Below, piece by piece: positions 6,265 through 10,203 of a DNA stretch of 10,203 nucleotides. A program made the position numbers and the translations under genes. The DNA lies in NCBI GenBank assembly GCA_964655005.1, contig CAZZKE010000089.1, forward strand, positions 1 through 10,203, in the 5' to 3' direction. Under the pieces are notes generated by a model. It worked only from the letters and a program-made list of their open reading frames with translations. It ran no database searches and was not told the origin of the DNA. The number at the start of each line of letters is the position of its first letter. The first letter of the stretch is position 1. Origin of the DNA: CAZZKE01 sp964655005. Lineage in GTDB: Bacteria > Pseudomonadota > Alphaproteobacteria > Rhodospirillales > JABHCV01.

Positions 6265-7551
6265 TTATCCTCTCACCCGTTCGATATCGGCGCCGCAGGC
6301 GGCCAGCTTGTCTTCGATGCGCTCGTAGCCGCGGTCAAGGTGGTAAACCCGGTTGACCTCGGTTTCGCCGCTTGCCGCCAATCCGGCCAGCACCAGCGAT
6401 ACCGACGCCCTGAGATCGGTCGCCATTACCTGAGCGCCTTTCAGGGCTTCGACCCCGCGCACGATAGCCGAGGCTCCGTGAACATTTACATCGGCCCCCA
6501 TGCGCGCCAGTTCCGGCACATGCATGAAGCGATTTTCAAAAATCGTCTCGGTTATCATCGAAGCGCCGCCGGCGACCGACATCAGGACCATAATCTGAGC
6601 CTGCATATCGGTCGGAAAACCGGGGAATGGCTCGGTCATGACATCGATCCCCCGAAGCCCGCCATCGCCCCGCCGGATCTTTATTCCGCCATCGGTTTCA
6701 CTGACTTCGACCCCGGTTCCGCGCAGCACGTCGGCCACCGAACCAATCAGTTCCAGCCGGGTTCCCTTTAATTCCAGCTCGCCACCGGTGACCGCCGCCG
6801 CGACGGCGTAAGTGCCGGTCTCGATACGGTCGGGCACCACCGCATAGGATGCCCCGTGCAGGGCCTCGACGCCGCGAATGCGCAGGGTGTCGCTGCCGAT
6901 CCCGTCGATGTCGGCGCCCATGGCGACCAGGCAGTGGGCCAGGTCGGCGACTTCCGGTTCGCGGGCGGCGTTGGCAAGCACGGTTTCGCCGCCGGCCAGG
7001 GCCGCCGCCATCAGCAAATTTTCAGTGCCGCCGACGGTGACCATGGGAAACACGATGTGGGCGCCCTGCAGCCCGTGCGGCGCCCAGGCTTCGACATAGC
7101 CTTCATTCAGGTCGATCTCGGCGCCCAGTTGGGCCAGCGCCCGCAAGTGCAGGTCGATTGGGCGGGTGCCGATGGCGCAACCGCCGGGCAGCGACACCCG
7201 GGCCTTGCCGAAGCGGGCCAGCAACGGCCCCAGCACCAGCACCGAAGCCCGCATCTTGCGCACCAGATCATACGGCGCCGTGGTTTCGATGGAGCCGTCG
7301 GCGGTCAGCTCGAACACCCGTCCGAAATGGCCGCCGCCGCTGACATCGCCATTCATGCCGATCGATACGCCCAGTTCGGCCAGCAGGTTGGCCATGGTCG
7401 AAATATCGGCAAGATGGGGCAGGTTGGCCAGTTTCAGGGTTTCGCCGGTCAACAGGCTGGCGGCCATCAGGGGCAGCGCCGCGTTTTTGGCGCCGCTGAT
7501 GCGGATGACGCCGTTAAGCGGCCTGCCGCCGCGAATTAAAATACGATCCAT
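6265..7551 (-). CDS. murA: UDP-N-acetylglucosamine 1-carboxyvinyltransferase
   Basis: The first committed enzyme of peptidoglycan synthesis, transferring enolpyruvate from PEP to UDP-GlcNAc in the cytoplasm. The 428 residues are of normal length. Key residues are intact: Lys22-Asn23 (SGAKNAALP), Arg101 (RKMRASVLVLGP), the PEP-loop Cys125 in PGGCAIGTRP (E. coli Cys115, the residue alkylated by fosfomycin), Asp315 in FPTDMQAQ, and Arg407 in HLDRGYE. The Cys implies a fosfomycin-sensitive form rather than the resistant Asp form. The ATG at 7551 opens the standard N-terminus MDRILIRGG. The gene follows a small basic-protein ORF by 27 nt and converges with cspA. Confidence 0.98.
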   Translation of the reverse strand: MDRILIRGGRPLNGVIRISGAKNAALPLMAASLLTGETLKLANLPHLADISTMANLLAELGVSIGMNGDVSGGGHFGRVFELTADGSIETTAPYDLVRKMRASVLVLGPLLARFGKARVSLPGGCAIGTRPIDLHLRALAQLGAEIDLNEGYVEAWAPHGLQGAHIVFPMVTVGGTENLLMAAALAGGETVLANAAREPEVADLAHCLVAMGADIDGIGSDTLRIRGVEALHGASYAVVPDRIETGTYAVAAAVTGGELELKGTRLELIGSVADVLRGTGVEVSETDGGIKIRRGDGGLRGIDVMTEPFPGFPTDMQAQIMVLMSVAGGASMITETIFENRFMHVPELARMGADVNVHGASAIVRGVEALKGAQVMATDLRASVSLVLAGLAASGETEVNRVYHLDRGYERIEDKLAACGADIERVRG

Positions 7552-7578
7552 AGGTTCAGGTAGCCCCGCAATATGTCA

Positions 7579-7812
7579 CTAAAATGGCGACGACGACGAC
7601 GGCGCCCCGGGCTTCCGGCTATCATCGCGGGACCGGGCCTGTCGCTTGCGCCTTTTCAGGTTATCCCGAAGCGATTGCGCCTGCCGGTCGCGGCGGTCCT
7701 GTTGCCGCGCCGGGCCGCCGCCGGTCGCCTTGTTTACGCCGTTCCGGGCGCTGGTGTCGGGTTTGTCATTCATTGTCGAATCCGTTGTCGGTATCCCGGT
7801 TTGCGGCGACAT
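7579..7812 (-). CDS. small basic hypothetical protein upstream of murA
   Basis: A protein of about 77 residues with no recognised domain. The C-terminal half is very rich in Arg, Lys, Gln and Asp (RQQDRRDRQAQSLRDNLKRR), predicted to form a charged helix, and it ends in a Ser-rich tail. Short proteins of this make-up next to murA occur in other alphaproteobacteria as conserved hypotheticals; this is from memory, not a search. The ATG at 7812 was chosen because GAAG lies 6 nt before it; an ATG at 7773, just before the low-complexity part, is equally possible, and a TTG at 7827 is less likely. It reads in the murA direction, 27 nt upstream, so the two are probably co-transcribed. A nucleic-acid-binding role would fit the charge, but that is a guess. 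Confidence 0.6.
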   Translation of the reverse strand: MSPQTGIPTTDSTMNDKPDTSARNGVNKATGGGPARQQDRRDRQAQSLRDNLKRRKRQARSRDDSRKPGAPSSSSPF

Positions 7813-7834
7813 GGTAATCTTCGTCAAGCGATAC

Positions 7835-7863
7835 TTGCAAGGTCGATGATGCTATGGCATTGT
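7835..7863 (+). promoter_or_regulatory. possible promoter for tRNA-Thr
   Basis: TTGCAA (7835-7840) and CATTGT (7858-7863) are 17 nt apart and are followed by a GC-rich discriminator (GCGCGCC), as in stable-RNA promoters. The -10 box matches only 3 of 6 consensus bases, so this is tentative. It would give a leader of about 68 nt. Confidence 0.3.
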
Positions 7864-7877
7864 GCGCGCCTTCTCGA

Positions 7878-7930
7878 CTCGGGGCCTGATTTCCGATCTT
7901 CCCGAGACCACGCCGGACCCGGTTCCGGCG
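7878..7930 (+). other. two hairpins in the tRNA-Thr leader
   Basis: CTCGGG (7878-7883) pairs with CCCGAG (7901-7906) around a 17-nt loop, and CGCCGGA (7911-7917) pairs with TCCGGCG (7924-7930) around a 6-nt loop, ending 7 nt before the mature tRNA. They resemble the GC-rich hairpin just upstream of tRNA-Phe and may guide 5' processing. The stems are seen; the function is inferred. Confidence 0.35.
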
Positions 7931-7937
7931 ACCGGAT

Positions 7938-8012
7938 GCCGCCGTAGCTCAGGGGTAGAGCGCGCCATTGGTAATGGCGAGGCCGACAGTTCAATTCTGT
8001 CCGGCGGCACCA
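7938..8012 (+). tRNA. tRNA-Thr (anticodon GGT)
   Basis: A complete cloverleaf. Acceptor GCCGCCG pairs with CGGCGGC, D stem GCTC with GAGC, anticodon stem CGCCA with TGGCG around loop TTGGTAA (anticodon GGT at 7970-7972), and T stem GACAG with CTGTC around TTCAATT. Discriminator A and an encoded CCA end the gene. It reads ACC and ACU. It is the boundary between core genes and the AT-richer accessory stretch to its right; tRNA 3' ends are common integration sites, but no second copy of this 3' end is present in the window. Confidence 0.97.
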
Positions 8013-8070
8013 TTTTATCTCTTTAAATTCAAATAGCTACCGGAACACCCAGGAAATCTGTTTTTCGCCG

Positions 8071-8092
8071 GGGTAGCGCTACGGGTAGCGCT
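8071..8092. repeat. tandem decamer GGGTAGCGCT, two copies
   Basis: GGGTAGCGCT occurs at 8071-8080 and again at 8083-8092, separated by AC (12-bp period). The first copy overlaps a perfect palindrome, GTAGCGCTAC (8073-8082). It begins 59 bp after the tRNA-Thr 3' end, where arm-type binding sites of tyrosine integrases are often found, but that role is inferred. Confidence 0.6.
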
Positions 8093-8220
8093 GACGGACA
8101 TAAAAATCGGCCCGATATCGTTAAACACCGAGCCGTCTTACCTGTTGGATATTGTAGGCTTAGGCGGCCAATTTTGCTACATATTTCGCCCGGGGTTTCC
8201 CTTCGTCATTCAGGACGCGC

Positions 8221-8265
8221 AAAGAAAAGCCCCCACCGCAACTAAAAAACGGTGGGGGTTTCTTT
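8221..8265. terminator. bidirectional Rho-independent terminator
   Basis: CCCCCACCG (8230-8238) pairs with CGGTGGGGG (8250-8258), a 9-bp perfect stem with an 11-nt A-rich loop. The stem is flanked by AAAGAAA (8221-8227) on the left and TTTCTTT (8259-8265) on the right, so a U-rich tail follows it on either strand. On the minus strand it lies 75 nt after the stop codon of the 60-residue ORF and is the natural end of that transcript. On the plus strand no gene ends nearby except tRNA-Thr, about 210 nt upstream. Confidence 0.88.
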
Positions 8266-8273
8266 CCCCGGGG

Positions 8274-8306
8274 TATGCGGCAGGAAATGGAAAAAACTGC
8301 CGTATA
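8274..8306. repeat. stem-loop next to the terminator
   Basis: TATGCGGCAG (8274-8283) pairs with CTGCCGTATA (8297-8306) over 10 bp with one G-T position and a 13-nt A-rich loop. A CCCCGGGG palindrome (8266-8273) separates it from the terminator. It lies between the stop codon of the 60-residue ORF and the terminator and could stabilise that transcript's 3' end. Confidence 0.5.
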
Positions 8307-8339
8307 TCAGCCCCCAGGGGTCAAGGAAGGGTTTGAGTG

Positions 8340-8522
8340 CTACATAAGATGAATCCATTGCTTGAGGCACACCCGGTTAATTTCTAAGGGCTCACCCTTA
8401 TACAAGAGCACCATATCTGGCTCGCATTCGAAGCCATACAAGAACTCTCTGAGGCGCTTCACCGCCGTTTTCGCTCTGTTGAGGTCATAATCTCCCGGTG
8501 CTAGTTTTTCGCTTTTAGTCAT
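8340..8522 (-). CDS. small hypothetical protein (60 aa), accessory
   Basis: Not recognised. The protein of 60 residues begins MTKSEKLAPGDYDLNRAKTA, has a basic helix-like stretch (about 12-30, RAKTAVKRLREFLYGF), and ends in PLEINRVCLKQWIHLM. It has no signal peptide or membrane segment. A good ribosome site, AAGGA (8534-8530), lies 7 nt before the ATG. It reads in the same direction as the 187-residue HTH-like gene, 98 bp downstream of that stop codon, and is followed by the strong terminator at 8221-8265, so the two probably share a transcript. The start codon and the ribosome site both fall within a 45-bp dyad. The good ribosome site and terminator favour a real gene; composition alone would not. 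Confidence 0.55.
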   Translation of the reverse strand: MTKSEKLAPGDYDLNRAKTAVKRLREFLYGFECEPDMVLLYKGEPLEINRVCLKQWIHLM

Positions 8523-8559
8523 TTTCTTTTCCTTTCATAAGGAGTGGATGAATGACTAA
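8515..8559 (-). promoter_or_regulatory. dyad covering the ribosome site and start codon of the 60-residue gene
   Basis: In the minus-strand mRNA, an upstream TTAGTCAT (8559-8552) is complementary to ATGACTAA (8522-8515), which contains the start codon. Inside it, TCCTT (8543-8539) is complementary to AAGGA (8534-8530), the Shine-Dalgarno, around a 4-nt loop. The 8-bp and 5-bp stems are separated by an internal loop of about 8 by 7 nt and share nearly the same centre. Folding would hide both translation signals. The complementarity is seen; translational control is inferred. Confidence 0.45.
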
Positions 8560-8620
8560 GAAATTTAAGCATGTGGCACCGGTTGTCACGCCAAAATACT
8601 TTCGAAAACTATCGCTGTTT

Positions 8621-9184
8621 TCAGTAGGGTTCTCGGAAGTCGCCCTCAACAGCGGCCCGGACTTCTTCACGCAATGCAGCAATCCTGTCGCCAACGAATT
8701 TTTGAAAGCGGCGACTGGGCTCATCTTCCCTTACCCTCTCCAGATGCTCAATTTGCTCCGCGATAGGTTCTACAGCCTCCAGCACCATCTCCACCTGACG
8801 CTCTACCGAGAAATCCATGGCTTTATCTCGAACATCCTCATCAAAGCCGGAGCATTGTGCCGCGCTCAATTCCCAAAATGCCTTCGCGCAATCCCACACT
8901 GTCCGCTCCGCTTCCGATGATGGCGGGGGGCTCTCGAATATAGAGCGCAATCCCTCGGTCAACAGATAGACGACATACTCAGGCGTCCTCCGTTCGCCCT
9001 TGGTCCACCGGATAATTGTCTGCGGCGGCAATTCGAAATAGCGAGCAAGGGAACTGTTTTCCCACCCGACAAGCCGACAGGCAGAAAAAATAGGGGGCGT
9101 CCGGTCGATGCGCTCGGGACAAAATGGGCCGGATATTTTTACGCCTTCACCTAGGTTCAGGCTGATGCTTAGAGGTTCGGACAT
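8621..9184 (-). CDS. hypothetical protein with HTH-like N-terminal half
   Basis: A protein of 187 residues, family not identified. Residues about 32-76 look like a helix-turn-helix of the XRE-like type: SSLARYFELPPQTIIRWTKG (44-63) has the helix-turn-helix spacing, with TIIRW as recognition helix, followed by GERRTPEYVVYLL, the usual next helix in phage-type and plasmid-type regulators. Residues about 90-185 are strongly helical and charged (RQVEMVLEAVEPIAEQIEHL, RIAALREEVRAAVEGDF) and may form a coiled coil for dimerisation. GGAG lies 10 nt before the ATG. A perfect 17-bp inverted repeat at 9210-9226 is 26 nt upstream and a plausible self-operator. The gene is divergent from the HEPN-like gene and upstream of the 60-residue ORF. 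DNA binding is inferred from the pattern only. Confidence 0.75.
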   Translation of the reverse strand: MSEPLSISLNLGEGVKISGPFCPERIDRTPPIFSACRLVGWENSSLARYFELPPQTIIRWTKGERRTPEYVVYLLTEGLRSIFESPPPSSEAERTVWDCAKAFWELSAAQCSGFDEDVRDKAMDFSVERQVEMVLEAVEPIAEQIEHLERVREDEPSRRFQKFVGDRIAALREEVRAAVEGDFREPY

Positions 9185-9209
9185 TGGTTGCGATCTCCAT
9201 CAATGTTGA

Positions 9210-9226
9210 CGGTTAAATTTTAACCG
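9210..9226. promoter_or_regulatory. perfect 17-bp inverted repeat, probable operator of the HTH-like gene
   Basis: CGGTTAAA (9210-9217), one base, then TTTAACCG (9219-9226): an exact 8-1-8 dyad. On the minus strand TAAAAT (9222-9217) inside it resembles a -10 box (5 of 6), which would start transcription near 9210 and leave room for the GGAG ribosome site. Binding here by a dimeric regulator would block that promoter. No convincing -35 box is visible. Confidence 0.6.
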
Positions 9227-9458
9227 CTCTCGATGGCCGCGCCTACGGCAACTACTTGTAACTCTGAATAATCAGGTCTTATTCTGACCTAGGAATTCTG
9301 GTTGTTGGGGATTTACTTCTTCCGCTTTCCGTAGAAAAGCTGACATAATTCCGAAGGGTAATTTTGGACAGCTTATAGCCATAGGGGAAAAAGGGGACAT
9401 GAGCTTTGTCCCGCGAGAGAAAAAAGGATCGCGTACCCCACAGAGTTGCCCAAAACGG

Positions 9459-9464
9459 TATAAT
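9459..9464 (+). promoter_or_regulatory. perfect -10 box just before the HEPN-like gene
   Basis: TATAAT matches consensus fully and ends 7 nt before the ATG at 9472, so the predicted transcription start falls at or beside the start codon, pointing to a leaderless message. The -35 region is weak (CCCACA with a 16-nt spacer, 3 of 6). No ribosome site precedes that ATG. Confidence 0.4.
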
Positions 9465-9471
9465 CCAAGAT

Positions 9472-10017
9472 ATGTCCAAAGCCCTTGATCATGCGATCGT
9501 TGACGTGGAGCTTGCCTTCAGGCTCTTGGAGTTCTCGATTCGCACCCTGAACTATTTCGAGTTAGGGGCGGTCGATCTTGATTTATTCGGACAGGATACA
9601 ACCATCAAACTTGATGAGGAGAACCTCACGTTTAACGATGGTCATTTTTCATCTGACGAGATGGCTAAACAGACAGCCAAAACCGCGGTCGGTGCGAGTT
9701 TCGGAATATCAGCCATTGTCCTAGACGATATGTTTGAGGCAACAGATCGAGATCGCGACCCAACTTCGGAGGATGAGTTCTATTTACTATGGACACTCAT
9801 TTATTCTGTGCGAAATGCATTTGCCCACGGGCCGGCGAACCCGATATGGGTCATCAAAAACAAGTACCAGCGCAAAATAGAACTCTCAATCGCCGGAAGG
9901 AAAACCGCCATCGATCTCGCAGCCCTGGACGGTCATGGATTTGACTATTCCCAAATTGGTGGCTTTGCCCAATGGTTCGGCATTAAGGACCGCGCTCTGG
10001 CCCTTATAGGTTCGTAG
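9472..10017 (+). CDS. HEPN-like protein with R-x4-H motif, uncharacterised
   Basis: A protein of 181 residues, family not named with certainty. The C-terminal half contains FYLLWTLIYSVRNAFAHGPA (103-122), a hydrophobic helix leading into RNAFAH (Arg114 to His119). This fits the R-(N/polar)-x3-H active-site motif of HEPN RNases, and the motif is followed by NPIWVIKNKYQRKIEL. The N-terminal half is helical (DVELAFRLLEFSIRTLNYFE) and may supply the other helices of the bundle. HEPN proteins include toxins, Cas-associated RNases and abortive-infection effectors, but also structural proteins without activity. No nucleotidyltransferase partner is next to it. The start could also be TTG at 9406, with AAGGGG 9 nt upstream; 9472 was chosen because it is an ATG and the added N-terminus looks unlike the rest. 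The HEPN call is by motif only. Confidence 0.75.
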   Translation: MSKALDHAIVDVELAFRLLEFSIRTLNYFELGAVDLDLFGQDTTIKLDEENLTFNDGHFSSDEMAKQTAKTAVGASFGISAIVLDDMFEATDRDRDPTSEDEFYLLWTLIYSVRNAFAHGPANPIWVIKNKYQRKIELSIAGRKTAIDLAALDGHGFDYSQIGGFAQWFGIKDRALALIGS

Positions 10018-10190
10018 CAAAACGCTCATGTGATTGGTTTCCTCAGCGTTCCTGGTGTCCGCTGTCTAATTGCGCGTGATTTTTTCTCCGCACCCAGACA
10101 AGAGCATGCCACGCCAGAGGTTGATGGGAGACATTAATCCATTTTACTCTAGAACACATCTGAGTCGTTCCATTCGGAGTTTTCAGCGCT

Positions 10191-10203
10191 ATGGCGAAAC
10201 AAC
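10191..10203 (+). CDS. possible start of a further gene, cut by the window edge
   Basis: ATG at 10191 opens a frame of four codons (Met-Ala-Lys-Gln) before the window ends. GGAG (10176-10179) lies 11 nt upstream. TTGATG near 10119 with TTACTC 17 nt further on could be a weak promoter. The 173 bp between this ATG and the stop codon of the HEPN-like gene hold no other gene. The product cannot be named. Confidence 0.25.

Larger units (their letters stand above)
8013..8339. other. 327-bp stretch without a convincing gene, downstream of tRNA-Thr
   Basis: No open frame here has a credible start and protein-like composition. The stretch holds a T-rich run right after the tRNA (8013-8024) that may end its transcript, a tandem repeat at 8071-8092, a short dyad ATCGG-C-CCGAT (8106-8116), a strong two-way terminator (8221-8265) and another stem-loop (8274-8306). 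An integrase would be expected here if the tRNA were an attachment site, but none is present. Confidence 0.6.
9185..9471. other. divergent intergenic region between the HTH-like and HEPN-like genes
   Basis: The 287 bp hold no credible gene; the short frames here are unlike proteins. Contents: the 17-bp operator-like repeat at 9210-9226; two mutually exclusive short dyads, GAATAA/TTATTC (9266-9284) and AGGTC/GACCT (9274-9290); a GGGACA/TGTCCC dyad (9394-9412); an AAGGGG ribosome-like site (9391-9396); and a perfect TATAAT at 9459-9464. It probably drives both flanking genes. Confidence 0.55.

Noticed and set aside
8145..8336. Plus-strand frame of 63 codons downstream of tRNA-Thr
   Set aside because: It runs straight through the strong terminator hairpin and the second stem-loop, with no ribosome site and no protein-like features.
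8552..8920. Plus-strand frame of 122 codons with a perfect AAGGAG 7 nt before its ATG
   Set aside because: Most of it lies antisense to the C-terminal half of the HTH-like gene, whose product looks more protein-like (charged helices) while this frame reads as a Cys/His/Leu/Phe-rich shadow. The ribosome site and ATG are a mirror image produced by the 8515-8559 dyad.
9279..9479. Minus-strand frame of 66 codons in the divergent region
   Set aside because: Composition is unlike a protein, there is no ribosome site, and it overlaps the 5' end of the HEPN-like gene and its -10 box.
9399..9488. ATG at 9399 opening a 29-residue plus-strand frame
   Set aside because: The AAGGGG site is only 2 nt upstream, too close, and the frame ends quickly inside the HEPN-like gene in another frame.
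10021..10050. AACGCT/AGCGTT inverted repeat after the HEPN-like gene as a terminator
   Set aside because: Only 6 bp with an 18-nt loop and no U tract on the plus strand; not distinguishable from chance.

Overview
The window is a GC-rich alphaproteobacterial chromosome segment, most likely Rhodospirillales-like. The grounds are a UPF0262 gene (an alphaproteobacterial family), the packed order hisG-hisD-UPF0262-phosphatase-infA-maf-rng-yacG-tRNA-Phe, a short-form HisG, and strong G/C bias at third codon positions. The assignment comes from family recognition by eye, not from a search.

Left and centre (1-7830) hold core genes, nearly all on the minus strand. Reading in the direction of transcription: a small basic protein and murA (peptidoglycan precursor synthesis); then, on the opposite strand, a single-domain cold-shock gene (cspA-like) with its own promoter; then a tight run of hisG, hisD, UPF0262, a low-molecular-weight phosphatase, infA, maf, rng and yacG, ending at tRNA-Phe. 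Most junctions in this run overlap or are only a few bases apart (hisG/hisD, maf/rng and rng/yacG overlap), so translational coupling is likely. A 153-bp gap precedes infA. The run mixes histidine biosynthesis, translation initiation, nucleotide-pool cleaning, RNA processing and gyrase control. tRNA-Phe has a good promoter of its own lying across the yacG stop codon.

A plus-strand tRNA-Thr(GGT) at 7938-8012 marks a change of character. To its right the DNA is more AT-rich and sparsely coding and holds unfamiliar genes, as expected for an island inserted at a tRNA. No integrase or second attachment site is visible in the window, so an island is an inference. The region holds a tandem GGGTAGCGCT repeat, a strong two-way terminator, a 60-residue unknown protein, a 187-residue protein with a helix-turn-helix-like N-terminal half, a perfect 17-bp inverted repeat just upstream of that gene, and a divergent 181-residue protein with an RNAFAH (R-x4-H) motif of the kind found in HEPN RNases. 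A further gene may begin at the right edge.

The most interesting unexplained signals are: the HEPN-like gene facing a probable self-regulated HTH gene; a 45-bp dyad that could hide both the Shine-Dalgarno and the start codon of the 60-residue gene in an mRNA hairpin; and a palindrome placed exactly between the -35 and -10 boxes of the cold-shock promoter.
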